DNA of 33,910 nucleotides from a virus, in the IMG/VR virus record IMGVR_UViG_3300020477_000080, positions 1 through 33,910 of that record; one strand, 5' to 3'. Below the pieces are notes generated by a model. That model saw only the letters and a program-made list of their open reading frames with translations. It ran no database searches and was not told the DNA's origin. How positions within the stretch are numbered: the stretch's first letter is position 1; each line of letters begins with the position of its first letter. The translations under genes and the position numbers were made by a program. Shown here in pieces: positions 18,301-27,175 of the stretch.

Positions 18301-21300
18301 GGAGAATGGCAGACACTACTGTCCAGATTGCGGTGGACCCAACTACCGATCTCACAACGCCCTTGGCCATATCTCGGGTAGACGATCCTGATCGTCTCAC
18401 AGAGCTAGCTGCCCAAGATGCAATCCAATTCACTGAGGGGCATGGTGAAGTCGAGAGCGCAATGGAGGGCTGGGGTGAGGATGAACTCATCCCCTCTGGA
18501 GTATCTGATGACGGAGTACAGAGAATCACTGGTGTTGAAAATGCCGCTGATGTTCTTGCTCGATTGGACCAAGAGCTAGAGCTCAACGACGAGATAATGA
18601 AACGTCGTGCCTTCGAAGAGATGTACGAACGTGAGATGGAGGCATGGGATCAGTTGGATGCTCCTCCTGAATCTGCCCTCCAGCCAATGATCTTCCTTCC
18701 TCCTGAGATTCCCCTTCCAATGCGGAACCGTTGGTTTGCAATTCGAAACCAGCACGAAACGAACATGCGCCTTACGAGAAGCCCGTGGGCTTGGCCAGCC
18801 CAACAAATGGGTCGGGAACTAGCCGCCGTTCTCGAAACTCAAGGTGTAGTCCCCACTAGAGATGGTCTTTCACAAGCCATCGAGGACCTTGCAGACTCTT
18901 ATATACTCGGGATGCCTGCCGAGAGAGTTTGGTCACATCTACAGGAAATTGTCGATGCCACTTACGACCAGCACTGGAGCAACGTGGACTGGGACTCAGT
19001 TCGCGCAGATTTGAGTCGCCAGATAGAAGAATCTCGACAGCAGATTCTCGAAAGGATAGGGGAGGATGTAGACAGAGAATTTCTTATCGGAGAGATGTTC
19101 TCTGGACAGGATATCTACCGAGCAGGGGGACAACGTGTACGTTCGTTGTCTAACACCGAAGGCCATGGACCCGTCTTCGGTTGGCTTCACGGCAAGATAG
19201 ACGCAAATGGGGATTTGGATCCCAACTGGAATGTCTACTTGGATGCGCCGCCTTTTATCGGAAGGAACCCAGACCCCGAAGTCACACACCTTTCAATCCC
19301 AATTGCAATCAATCGCCGCTTCCTGCAAGAGCACCTCAACGATACTCCAATGGGTCGGGACCTCGCTCCCGAGCTTTATGGAGATGCTCGTACTGGTGAA
19401 GTAATTACCAAAACGATCTATGACCTGGAGCTCTTCGAAGCAATTGATGGCGGGCGTTCCGGAAGAATGATTCATGTGGGTCACGATTTGACGCCGGAGA
19501 TCTTTGAGCGGATTGTTCACCATATTGGTCCTGACTGGGATCTCTCTGTTCGTTCCGCAGATGCCGAACGTCCTCCCCTGACCGAAATTCAGCGCCGTGT
19601 AGTTCCCGGCAGCATGACAGAATCCGGACTCGATGAAATCGAAGCGATCGTAAATCCCTGGGTTCGTGATCCGGAAGAAGGGCGAGAACCTGAGCTTTGG
19701 TTCACCCCAGTCGGAAGTCCTATTCGCAACTATGCCCCAGAGATCCTCACCGAAAGGGACATGAACACTCTTCGTCTTCCTTTCGAGCGCGTCCGAGGAA
19801 TGGGACAAGTTGCTGGTGGGTCTGGTGCTGCGATGAATGGTGTCGGATCGCCAACCATGGACGATACGATTCTTTTCGAGAAGATGCTTCGTGGCGGGGG
19901 ACGGTGGTTTCCTCTCGGAAATCACGAACGCTACGACGGGTTCTATAACGTCAACACTCTTATCAAGCTAGGCCGCAACCAAGACTCCATGGATGTTGTC
20001 GGAGATAGCGAACTCCGGATTCTCGGAGAGCTCATGGCGGATATCCCTACGGATAAGGCCGCTCTAATACGACAACATTGGTGGACCCGTTCTGATCTCT
20101 ATCAGAATCTTGACGAAATACGCGATGAGCTTCTAGCCATTCGCGGTATCGGCCCACGAACTTGGGAAAAGATTTCAGATAAACTCACTCTCGAGCACCA
20201 ATATCTTCCTGATTATTTCGAAACAACTCTGGCCAATGTAGATGGGTACAAGAAATGGATTGCCAAAGGCGCACTCCATGGCAATCCCGTCCTACGTCAA
20301 ATAGACAGAACCTTATCTCCGTTGTTCGCAAAAATGCTTAGCCAGATGTTTGAAACGTCTGGAGTTCTATTCAAATCACATTTCCGGCAGAAACAGGCTC
20401 TAAGTGTAGAACGCCTTGTAGACAACTATGAGCTACGCATGACTATGCCAGTTGCTCAAAAGATCAACCTGCTTTACGACACCTATATCAAAACCGCACG
20501 AAATGGTATGGACCCAGATGAGGCAGCAAAAGAAGCCCTCGCGCAGAGCCATACAGTTACAGGCCAATGGAAGCAGCAGTTTGGTGCTCTCAAAGAAGAT
20601 GCCAAAGCGGCCTTGAACAACCGAGGTGTACTTACAAATCCTTACGAGAACGCCGCTAATACTGACCTGATTACTCCCACCGAAATCCGCAAGATGGCAG
20701 GACTCGCAGCCATATTTGGTGATAGTTATGCAAATGCAGGAGAAAAAGCGACGGAAGCGCAGCTTGCCTGGTTTCGAGGAGAAAGCGAAGGGATCCCGTC
20801 TGCATCTTCTGAGATCAACCAAATGGTCCACATGGCTCGAATCAAGGTCTTCGATCCCATGTATAAGATGGCGCGCGAGCTAGGAATGTTTCAAGGCGAT
20901 GAATGGAAAGGTGTAAGGGACTCTGGTAGGAGTTACTTCCCGCGCTTCCTCAATTACGAATTCATCGCAGACAATCAAGCTTTATGGGTAGAGCGCCTTT
21001 CCGAATGGAAGTATGCCCATGAAAACAAATTGAGAGATCCCGAGACATCTGACATTACAGATATCGCATTCGATTACATCGAATACACAATGGACGAAGC
21101 GACGGCATGGGCGCTAGACGCATACCAACATGCCATGCACTCTCCACGTGGTCGGCTTGTTGAACTTGATCCCGACATTATAGATTTCGTAACACCCAAG
21201 CATACTCGAGACAGAGTGCTTGGCGGGGATACACTGATACCCGATGAAGTAATCTTTCCATTCCTGGTTCTCGATCTCGAAGCAGTAGTGCGTCTTTACG

Positions 21301-23312
21301 TCAAAAACATGGCTCCTGAAATAGAGCTCAGACGTTTGGCTAGAAGTTATTCGAGAACGCAGGAACTAGATCGCCTTGCAGATCAAGTCATCAAGTTGCG
21401 CTCAGAAAACCGAGGGGATGGAGATCCACTAACTGCGGTAGAAATGCGCGAAGTAGAAGCGTCTCTACTAAATGCCGAACGTGATCTTTCTCTCCGCCAG
21501 CACTTTCAAAAAGTGCAAAAGCATCTCAAAGATGCCGATGCTGCTATGGCGAAAGTCAAAGACCTGGAGAAGCATGTTGCAGATAGAGCAAAGCCTCTTG
21601 CCAAGGCTCTCGGTCCCGATGTCGAGCTTGCAAAGCAACTCAATAAAGTCATAGAGCGCAATACAAAGAATGCTGCCCATTCACAAAAGATGGCAGCCGA
21701 AGCAGCCAAGACTCTCCGGAAAAGGATGTTCGAACTTGTACCGGAGCTTTCAAAGATACCCGGTTGGATGGACTCAATCCTAGAGATGAAGAAGGGGGAT
21801 GTACCTCCCTCGGCAATGCTTGCTCCATCCCAACTTGCAGCCAGGGCAAAGCTCGGAAGCATCTTCGCCTCAGAAACAGTCGCCGATCCTGGTGGTATTG
21901 CAAAGATCTTTAATGACCTGATTTATAAGGACTACGAACGAGTCCGGTCTTATCGACCACAAGAAGACCACTCTGAAATCAACCGTCAGCGGGATAGTGA
22001 CATCAAAGTGATGACTGAGCTCTTGGATGTGATGCGGAACATGTACCATGATTCTGCGGACGTTACAGAAATGCCATCACGAATTGCCCGTAGGGTCAAG
22101 AAGTTCAACGTCAACACCTATGGTGGTTCCTTCCTTTTGGCTTCGCTTCCTGATGCTGGAAGACTCGTCCTTATCAACGGACTCTCAGACTTCGCTGGAG
22201 AGCTCCGGTCTATTGTCACGGATCCGGCTGCTCAGCGAGCGTTCCAGATGACAGCCGAAGACGCTCAGGATTTCGGTGCTGCTGTTGAGATGGTTCTCAA
22301 TCTACGAGGGAGTCTCTATACGGAGACTGCTCGACACTTCGAAGGCAGCACGATTGATAGGATGCTAACTGCTGGAACAGATTGGATGTTCCTACTTAAC
22401 GGGCTTCCTGCTTGGAACGATTCGTGGAAACGAATGGCATCTGCATTGTTGTATATGAAGGTTATGCGGGCAGGCAGACGGCTGGTAGCGAAGGAAACGC
22501 TATCGGAAGCCGAATTGCTCGAGTTCCACAGGATCGGAATAGATGCCCATGACTTGGAGCAAATCTACAAGACCGCTCAAAGAGCGGCTGGTAGCGAGGT
22601 CATTTCTGATGGACTCCCGCTTGCCCCTACGAGCAAATGGGATGATCCTGTCTCAGCAGAGGTTTACCGAAATGCGATTGTCAGAGAAGTCAATAACCTG
22701 ATTATCACTCCGACCATTGGTGACAAACCTCTTCTCATGAATAATGAAGTTTGGAGTGCCATGCTCCAATTCTGGACATTCTCTTTTGCTGCTATGCCTA
22801 GACTTCTGGTCCAAGGTATGCAGCGATCTGATGCTATTGCTTTGAACCAACTCTTCTTGATGCTTTCTCTTGGTGTTCTCGCTTACGTCTTGAAGTCCAT
22901 CGCTCACGGCTGGGAGCTCTCAGACGATCCTCGAGAATGGGCATCGCAAGGCATCGACCGTTCTGGGATGCTGGGTGTCTTCTCAAAATACGACGGGCTT
23001 CTTTCGAGCCTTACGGGCGGCGAGGTCAGCTATGGGAGACTCTTGGGGAACCTCAAGCCCAATCCCCAGCTAGAACGCAATCAGCTTCCTGACCGTACCT
23101 TCGGAGCAAGCTGGAGCCGGGTGGAGGCAGCACGCGATCTCTCCCAAGCCCTCCTAGAACGGAACATGAAACCGGGGGATATTAACCACGTTAAAAACTT
23201 CATGTGGGGACAGTCTTTGTTTTATACCGACTGGCTTACTAACTTAGCTGCCGATCCCATGAAGGAGTGGGTGTCCGACCGCCCTGGTCCTAAGCCCTCG
23301 GAGCCACAATGA
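15321..23312 (+). CDS. Giant internal virion or DNA-ejection protein (gp16 position)
   Basis: A 2663-aa protein, about twice T7 gp16 (1318 aa). In order: Pro-rich start; a hydrophobic or amphipathic block (about 165-255) possibly membrane-active; a Pro/Gly linker (about 264-350); a long helical acidic centre; an unknown globular part (about 1240-1560); a helix-hairpin-helix-like motif ELLAIRGIGPRTWEKIS (about 1602-1618); a coiled coil (about 2010-2145); and a C-terminal region with a hydrophobic segment near 2509-2533 (LFLMLSLGVLAYVLKSIAHG). Position and C-terminal style fit gp16-like proteins that bridge the inner membrane. No transglycosylase motif and no single-subunit RNA polymerase motifs (as in N4 virion polymerase) were found. 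The GTG start overlaps the previous stop. Confidence 0.85.
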   Translation: MPTEKPPTDEAMPPKLYGVEEQPQTETPTPVVQEDRETIPARSFLREQRAMIPVNEDIAPPYRPAPRPEPYPHPWYKQLHGAAVMSNIPASALTSFYYQGDTSPLGYRSPDDYINPFKVIEGTEYEPFWREFVGITTSEGFMNKVDYLDRMVEINEAAAQSLGTTLVGIATGSMTDPLNWMFPLAFPVRGISPAVKFSRALTHAKGGASLMGTGALAASAQEVPLGMLNPLYEHEWALYAASGGAIFNLFMGTGLKFGHMAWNLKKRTPEGGGPLPPQSGLYPGSRPPPGGPTPSGPYSGRYSEGPYSPNRWSTESVYPDVPDDAPTTGRPPEISEWTATTPPSPQGRANIAELRRRRDELHSLIQWKIENDPPLFPGGVEGVRPLQVVPNQEVPQWWTEERVAQRLRGGPLPKDTPATSPSETMMRIRRNLSRNAEFQSAAYQLSSEERAAHFARGEDEPSLEGTLDKELLGVVYPSIPDLYRAISDIESRLFEELYGFEPIIVGDPNSGAFTEETPFEELISVLKVIPRALQFRYRRGPFNHPNPIESYRYIDKTTKRWKQKILPVWAHHFTKGVMFHSGVLGPYIMQTTPEALHGIDSAIKLILKEAEVLPPEIRRDLEPLILEMRGSTELGPLIVTLNHLEDRIRIHASRIQGQPSASDVAAFTAERNEVNEALELRRRIRDIDVVGGQQALSRATSEALDEIAESQNAPAIAADPLPALGPGEPRAQEPSAIDRRFDEAWDAHVREENLNHYTGYLEAVLGGGTSDPVASNAWALGERIFTLLAVPRTLHLRDSPIHDLINPDLYETQEATAALVFRQIGAGDNAPVLGPPVVAPPEVAEEFVMALAREWGEEPIPQHYLQEQREILAQYFEDESQLIGEVTVLPSPEVPEFPNALLNLRQEIEAIRDAIFSDVSEGLLPNHWAVLADARLAGVNRWMGELANLWGQTMHRRNLDAIDAEIAASANRYNEIAEQVARARMLEPSEAEARRMADTTVQIAVDPTTDLTTPLAISRVDDPDRLTELAAQDAIQFTEGHGEVESAMEGWGEDELIPSGVSDDGVQRITGVENAADVLARLDQELELNDEIMKRRAFEEMYEREMEAWDQLDAPPESALQPMIFLPPEIPLPMRNRWFAIRNQHETNMRLTRSPWAWPAQQMGRELAAVLETQGVVPTRDGLSQAIEDLADSYILGMPAERVWSHLQEIVDATYDQHWSNVDWDSVRADLSRQIEESRQQILERIGEDVDREFLIGEMFSGQDIYRAGGQRVRSLSNTEGHGPVFGWLHGKIDANGDLDPNWNVYLDAPPFIGRNPDPEVTHLSIPIAINRRFLQEHLNDTPMGRDLAPELYGDARTGEVITKTIYDLELFEAIDGGRSGRMIHVGHDLTPEIFERIVHHIGPDWDLSVRSADAERPPLTEIQRRVVPGSMTESGLDEIEAIVNPWVRDPEEGREPELWFTPVGSPIRNYAPEILTERDMNTLRLPFERVRGMGQVAGGSGAAMNGVGSPTMDDTILFEKMLRGGGRWFPLGNHERYDGFYNVNTLIKLGRNQDSMDVVGDSELRILGELMADIPTDKAALIRQHWWTRSDLYQNLDEIRDELLAIRGIGPRTWEKISDKLTLEHQYLPDYFETTLANVDGYKKWIAKGALHGNPVLRQIDRTLSPLFAKMLSQMFETSGVLFKSHFRQKQALSVERLVDNYELRMTMPVAQKINLLYDTYIKTARNGMDPDEAAKEALAQSHTVTGQWKQQFGALKEDAKAALNNRGVLTNPYENAANTDLITPTEIRKMAGLAAIFGDSYANAGEKATEAQLAWFRGESEGIPSASSEINQMVHMARIKVFDPMYKMARELGMFQGDEWKGVRDSGRSYFPRFLNYEFIADNQALWVERLSEWKYAHENKLRDPETSDITDIAFDYIEYTMDEATAWALDAYQHAMHSPRGRLVELDPDIIDFVTPKHTRDRVLGGDTLIPDEVIFPFLVLDLEAVVRLYVKNMAPEIELRRLARSYSRTQELDRLADQVIKLRSENRGDGDPLTAVEMREVEASLLNAERDLSLRQHFQKVQKHLKDADAAMAKVKDLEKHVADRAKPLAKALGPDVELAKQLNKVIERNTKNAAHSQKMAAEAAKTLRKRMFELVPELSKIPGWMDSILEMKKGDVPPSAMLAPSQLAARAKLGSIFASETVADPGGIAKIFNDLIYKDYERVRSYRPQEDHSEINRQRDSDIKVMTELLDVMRNMYHDSADVTEMPSRIARRVKKFNVNTYGGSFLLASLPDAGRLVLINGLSDFAGELRSIVTDPAAQRAFQMTAEDAQDFGAAVEMVLNLRGSLYTETARHFEGSTIDRMLTAGTDWMFLLNGLPAWNDSWKRMASALLYMKVMRAGRRLVAKETLSEAELLEFHRIGIDAHDLEQIYKTAQRAAGSEVISDGLPLAPTSKWDDPVSAEVYRNAIVREVNNLIITPTIGDKPLLMNNEVWSAMLQFWTFSFAAMPRLLVQGMQRSDAIALNQLFLMLSLGVLAYVLKSIAHGWELSDDPREWASQGIDRSGMLGVFSKYDGLLSSLTGGEVSYGRLLGNLKPNPQLERNQLPDRTFGASWSRVEAARDLSQALLERNMKPGDINHVKNFMWGQSLFYTDWLTNLAADPMKEWVSDRPGPKPSEPQ

Positions 23313-25306
23313 CCGTATCTGTCACAACTGTATACGTGGATGCCGCAGCGGGAGCTGCGACCATTCCGTTCAACGTCCCTCATTTCTCCGTAGACGACGT
23401 GAAAGTCTATGAGATCGACAACACCACTGGGGCAGTGACTACTCTTGTACGTGCGGTTAATTATGAGCACGCATGGACGACTCCTCCTGCTACCCGTCAG
23501 CTACCAGATACAGCGACGATCACTCCCGGTCCTAGTGGTGCACCTACTACCGTCCCTGTAGGGAAAACCTGGAGGGTAATCCGAAGGACTCAAGTCACAC
23601 AGGAAACTGGGCTCACTCCTGGTGATCCCTTCCCTGCTGCTGCACTGGAGGGGGTGCTCGACAAGCAGACACTCATAGCCCAGGAGGCACAGGCTAATTC
23701 GGATACAACAGTTAAGGCACCCGACTCTGAGTGGGGGGTGGCAAATCTTACCCTGCCGAGCATCGCTGCCCGTGCCGGGAAGTATCTGAGCTTTGGTGCC
23801 GATGGTTCTGTTGCGGCTTCTGATGCTGCTATTTCAGTAACGGGTATCAGTACCTTTTTCGAGACTCTTATTGGGAAGGGGGATGCTGAAGCTCTCGGAG
23901 CTCGAGACGCTGCCAGCTACCTCCTCCTTCGAAGCAGTCCTTATGGTGCAGGTACAGGGGATAGCCTTGTTGAAGTGACAGATGTCATTGGTGTCGGACA
24001 TCCCAGCACACTGATGTCTACCGATTATGTCGGCACTCTCCTCTTCATGCAGCAGACGGGCAGGATCTTCATTGGTAAGAATGGAACTGGTGGACCTGCT
24101 GGTGACTGGACTGATTGGTGGACAGAGTTTGGTTTGCCTCAAGCCGCAACGCTTTCCAATCCTTACGGATATGAGGGTAGGCTTTATGTGGATACCACCA
24201 CCAAGGAACTCAAGCGTGGCACAGGTGGTGGATGGGAAGTTATCTCTGGCCCCGAACCCCAGACCTACCAACGGGGTGCCATCCATGGGATGGAGATTGA
24301 GTGGAAAGACCCTGGCGTTGATTATGGGCATGGCACAGGAGCAAGATCCCAAGTCATGCTTACTGTCAAAGCAGGTGGATGCCGGTTGCATTCCGCTAGT
24401 AGTAAGGATGCCTTCGATGCAACTCTGGCAGTAGATATGCAGAAGGACCTGCTCTTCAATGGATGGGAACCCGGTGCTTATGTACCTGGCACGCCTGGAG
24501 CGGGAAACGCCAAGCCTAACAATTTGTTTGGTGGTGGAACTGGAATAGGAACCGATCCCCTCATAGCCGGTCGCATTGTGGGTGTATTTATCATCAGCGA
24601 TGGTACCAATGTCGATTGGGGAATTGATGTTCTCGATGATGCTACGAACTTACGTAACGAGGCAGCGGACGATCCCGCTTGGGGGTTCGTTGCGTATTGG
24701 CGGCGCATAGGATGGGTTGCTCTACAAGATGATCCCCGAACGATGCTAGCTGCTGCTGCCATTAACGTCGTCCCCTTTGTACAGAACGGGGACACGTTCA
24801 ATATCGTAGGTCAGTCGGCATGGACACCGGGTTCAGGAACTCCTTCTGCTGATGAAGTAGGGTCGGGATGCCATTGGTGGAATCCAGTAGCCGATTACGA
24901 AGCGGCTGGTACTGGGGGTGGGGAGATTGTTTGCATGGCCCCTCCAGGTGTTCAGGCCCAGGTATCTCTTGCTGAAGGGACTACAGGGACAGGGATACCG
25001 AATGGCACTTATTTACGTGTGTATCCGGTGGTGACTTCCACCTTCCAGGCGGGCAAGAGTCGGCATCCCGCTTCACTTGCGACCGAAGCCTCGATTGTGA
25101 GTGGATGGGGCCTACCGGACACACGCCAAAACACGATCAAAGATGAGAATTCTTTGACGCCCGCTGTGGGTGTTCTAACAACCGCAACAACAGCCGATTC
25201 TGCTCACAAGCGTTCGGCTGTATGGTTAGCTTCGAATACTTCCACGACTTTTGCAGTAGTGACCTACGTGCTCTCATGGATAGATGACCGTGGACGATTT
25301 GAATAA
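23309..25306 (+). CDS. Tail fibre protein with T7 gp17-type N-terminus
   Basis: A 665-aa protein. Residues 1-135 follow the T7 tail-fibre virion-attachment domain: TVYVDAAAGAATIPFNVPHF, a DDVKVYEI strand, VNYEHAW, then VGKTWRVIRRTQVTQETG and a terminal LIAQEAQAN helix. The rest is Gly/Thr/Asp-rich and beta-like with no chaperone domain visible. Aromatic and Gly-rich repeats such as GPAGDWTDWW probably contribute to receptor binding. No glycan hydrolase or lyase motif is recognised. The ATG overlaps the preceding stop (ATGA), so it is coupled to the giant gene. Confidence 0.9.
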   Translation: MTVSVTTVYVDAAAGAATIPFNVPHFSVDDVKVYEIDNTTGAVTTLVRAVNYEHAWTTPPATRQLPDTATITPGPSGAPTTVPVGKTWRVIRRTQVTQETGLTPGDPFPAAALEGVLDKQTLIAQEAQANSDTTVKAPDSEWGVANLTLPSIAARAGKYLSFGADGSVAASDAAISVTGISTFFETLIGKGDAEALGARDAASYLLLRSSPYGAGTGDSLVEVTDVIGVGHPSTLMSTDYVGTLLFMQQTGRIFIGKNGTGGPAGDWTDWWTEFGLPQAATLSNPYGYEGRLYVDTTTKELKRGTGGGWEVISGPEPQTYQRGAIHGMEIEWKDPGVDYGHGTGARSQVMLTVKAGGCRLHSASSKDAFDATLAVDMQKDLLFNGWEPGAYVPGTPGAGNAKPNNLFGGGTGIGTDPLIAGRIVGVFIISDGTNVDWGIDVLDDATNLRNEAADDPAWGFVAYWRRIGWVALQDDPRTMLAAAAINVVPFVQNGDTFNIVGQSAWTPGSGTPSADEVGSGCHWWNPVADYEAAGTGGGEIVCMAPPGVQAQVSLAEGTTGTGIPNGTYLRVYPVVTSTFQAGKSRHPASLATEASIVSGWGLPDTRQNTIKDENSLTPAVGVLTTATTADSAHKRSAVWLASNTSTTFAVVTYVLSWIDDRGRFE

Positions 25307-25318
25307 AGGAGAAACGCC

Positions 25319-25798
25319 ATGAAATGGTGGACTGTTCTGTTGGTGCTTGCGCCATTGGTGGCGTGGGCAGATGTAGCCCCGAACTATTCCCCTGGTGGAA
25401 GAGACTGGGGTAATGGATGTTACAGCTACGAGATGTTCAATCAGGGAACTGATGGACCTGGGCTTCGCTCAAGCGACCAGATCGTAGCGGGTGGTGCGGC
25501 ACGTAGTCGCATGACCTTTGATGCGACTCGATCTACAGGGAACACTTGGACCTGCAATGTATACGCGAACCAACTCGGCTTCGATGATGCGGCAGCAGGG
25601 GGTCCCAATGTGACACCCACTGGTGGAGCAGCAATGACCGGCGTAGTTAAAGTCACGACTTCGGCCATTACGGAAACTGCCCCGCTGATCTCATTGAACG
25701 GAGGATTCTTTAAGAGGTTCTTTGTTTCATGTGATGTCACCGTAGATGCAGAAGAGGTAGTCGTAGTCGATGCAATCGTGTGTCCATCCTCGAGGTAA
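25319..25798 (+). CDS. Exported protein with signal peptide, unknown function (1 of 3)
   Basis: A 159-aa protein beginning with a Sec signal peptide MKWWTVLLVLAPLVAWA, with an AWA cleavage site after residue 17. The mature part is Gly/Thr/Ala-rich, beta-like, and holds four cysteines (NGCYSY, WTCNVY, VSCDVT, IVCPSS), consistent with two disulfides after export. GGAG lies before the ATG. It is first of three adjacent genes with signal peptides between the fibre and the lysis genes. I do not recognise the family. A host-envelope role such as blocking superinfection, or a fibre-associated role, is possible but unproven. Confidence 0.8.
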   Translation: MKWWTVLLVLAPLVAWADVAPNYSPGGRDWGNGCYSYEMFNQGTDGPGLRSSDQIVAGGAARSRMTFDATRSTGNTWTCNVYANQLGFDDAAAGGPNVTPTGGAAMTGVVKVTTSAITETAPLISLNGGFFKRFFVSCDVTVDAEEVVVVDAIVCPSSR

Positions 25799-25801
25799 GA
25801 G

Positions 25802-26434
25802 ATGAAGAAGTTTCTTTTGGTATTGATGTTGATGGCGTTGCCTGCCTTTGCCGAGCAAGGACCCGAAGAGTGGGTCTGGGGATTGTCCACCGGGAACGCG
25901 AGCAGTCTTTTTGCAACCGGAAATCGGCATCAATTCGTGGCAACCAACACAAGTTGGTACGCGACCATGACGGATTACAACGACAAGGTCGCAGGCACTT
26001 CGGATTGGGCATGGATCGCTTCGCCCTCGAAAGGCTGGCAGTATTCTGGGCCGACACGAGATTTCACTGTCACTTACTACGGATCTTGGAATTGCAATGG
26101 AGCCTCCACGGATGCGGGGTATGGAACGGGCTACAGGGTGACCGTCAACCGCGACGCGGGCTCTGTCTCCGGATGGACAGGAGCAGCAGTAGTGGCTGGG
26201 CCTGTTCTGGTCGGTCCTTCGGGTTGTGCCTTTGGCGTGTGCTTGGACACTAGTCCACAGGGAAGTGCGAGTGGTACCGTGACAATGAACAACACGGATG
26301 TACTCAGAACCGAATCGAATTGCACAGTTTCGGGAGGCACACCTTTGATCGGAGGTGCCGAGTCGTGCGATACAACATCTTGTACTGGTCGAAACGGAGA
26401 AAAGGACTCTCAACTGACGGTGACTTCACAATGA
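25802..26434 (+). CDS. Exported Cys-containing protein, unknown function (2 of 3)
   Basis: A 210-aa protein with a signal peptide MKKFLLVLMLMALPAFA, cleaved after residue 17 at AFA. The mature region is rich in Gly, Ser, Thr and Trp, contains six cysteines (NCNG, GCAFGVC, NCTV, SCDTTSC), and resembles a small disulfide-stabilised beta protein. It starts 3 nt after the previous stop and overlaps the next gene by ATGA, so all three exported proteins are co-translated. No enzyme signature is visible. Family unknown. Confidence 0.8.
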   Translation: MKKFLLVLMLMALPAFAEQGPEEWVWGLSTGNASSLFATGNRHQFVATNTSWYATMTDYNDKVAGTSDWAWIASPSKGWQYSGPTRDFTVTYYGSWNCNGASTDAGYGTGYRVTVNRDAGSVSGWTGAAVVAGPVLVGPSGCAFGVCLDTSPQGSASGTVTMNNTDVLRTESNCTVSGGTPLIGGAESCDTTSCTGRNGEKDSQLTVTSQ

Positions 26435-26697
26435 AATTACTTCTACTTTGCTTCATCTTTGTGGCTACCCCGGCACTTGCTGAACCGATCCAAGAAGCCA
26501 AGAATATTCTCGGCTACATGAAAGCCGTGGATCCACAACGATCCATCTATTCTGAATCCATCTGGCAGGCTGCAGATTCTTTGCAAGTTCAAGTCTCGGC
26601 TGTCGAGAACACTCAGCCAATGCCAGGAGGTTTCATCGAGTCGCAGATTGCAATCCTTCGAGCAGAGCTACCGGCTGCTCCGAGTGAATCCCCATGA
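26431..26697 (+). CDS. Small exported protein, unknown function (3 of 3)
   Basis: An 88-aa protein with a signal peptide MKLLLLCFIFVATPALA, cleaved after residue 17 at ALA. The mature chain of about 71 residues is helical and Gln/Ala/Glu-rich, starting EPIQEAKNILGYMKAV. The frame is open further upstream to 26320, but the ATG at 26431 is chosen because it overlaps the preceding stop as ATGA and gives a perfect signal peptide. Mature sequence has no cysteine. It could be a periplasmic partner of the two preceding proteins or an accessory lysis factor. No family recognised. Confidence 0.78.
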   Translation: MKLLLLCFIFVATPALAEPIQEAKNILGYMKAVDPQRSIYSESIWQAADSLQVQVSAVENTQPMPGGFIESQIAILRAELPAAPSESP

Positions 26698-26969
26698 ATC
26701 TCAATGGAGACTTCCGAAGGCTGATGTTCACCCTCGCTGCTGCGGCGATTGTCGGAAGTTGGGGCTTCGCGGCCACACGTGCATCTACTGATGAGGTGGA
26801 GGAAAATACTGATGAGATTCGTAGGGTAGAATCTGAGTCTCGAGAAAGAGATGAGACAATGGGGAGAGATTTAAGAGAGATCCGTGAGACTGTCGTTGAG
26901 CTCTCAACTGAACAAAGAGCCTTCAGATCACGGGTCCTCGAGGCGATAAGAAACGGAGGGAGTAATTGA
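26694..26969 (+). CDS. Membrane-anchored coiled-coil protein, candidate inner-membrane spanin
   Basis: A 91-aa protein: short basic N-terminus, one transmembrane segment (about residues 10-28, LMFTLAAAAIVGSWGFAAT), then a highly charged coiled coil to the end (EVEENTDEIRRVESESRERD). This is the build of Rz-type i-spanins, which link the inner membrane to an outer-membrane partner and fuse the two in the last step of lysis. Adjacent holin and lipoprotein-like genes support this. A holin-accessory (XhlA-like) role is the main alternative. ATGA overlap with the previous gene. Confidence 0.65.
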   Translation: MNLNGDFRRLMFTLAAAAIVGSWGFAATRASTDEVEENTDEIRRVESESRERDETMGRDLREIRETVVELSTEQRAFRSRVLEAIRNGGSN

Positions 26970-27175
26970 TGAGAGATGCTATCACCCAGTCAGCACAGCT
27001 TGGTCGATCGACCGTGGCAGGTGCACTGTCTTTGATTGTCGCAAAACTCGCTACCACATGGGACCTTACGGCTCCCATCAGTCAAGAGTTAAGCCTTGTA
27101 TCCTTTGCGTTGTTCACCCAGCTAGGTATGTGGGCGAGAAACAACGAACACAAGTGGAGAGGATTCTTAGGATGA
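26969..27175 (+). CDS. Holin (T7 gp17.5-like, small)
   Basis: A 68-aa membrane protein with two hydrophobic stretches (about residues 14-30 and 39-56) and a basic C-terminus (ARNNEHKWRGFLG). Size and layout match T7-type class II holins that permeabilise the inner membrane. I choose the ATG at 26969, which overlaps the upstream stop as TGATG and has a GGAGGGAG ribosome-binding site, rather than the TTG one codon earlier. Location between two possible spanin genes supports the call. Confidence 0.7.
   Translation: MRDAITQSAQLGRSTVAGALSLIVAKLATTWDLTAPISQELSLVSFALFTQLGMWARNNEHKWRGFLG

Noticed and set aside
19293-19925. 210-codon leftward open frame opposite the giant gene
   Set aside because: Antisense shadow; composition is not protein-like and no start signal is seen.
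15321-23312. N4-type virion RNA polymerase as identity of the giant protein
   Set aside because: The large size suggested it, but I found no single-subunit polymerase motifs, and the context and C-terminal style fit gp16-like ejection proteins.
25727-26413. 228-codon leftward open frame opposite the exported proteins
   Set aside because: Arg- and Ser-rich shadow frame opposite two genes with clear signal peptides.
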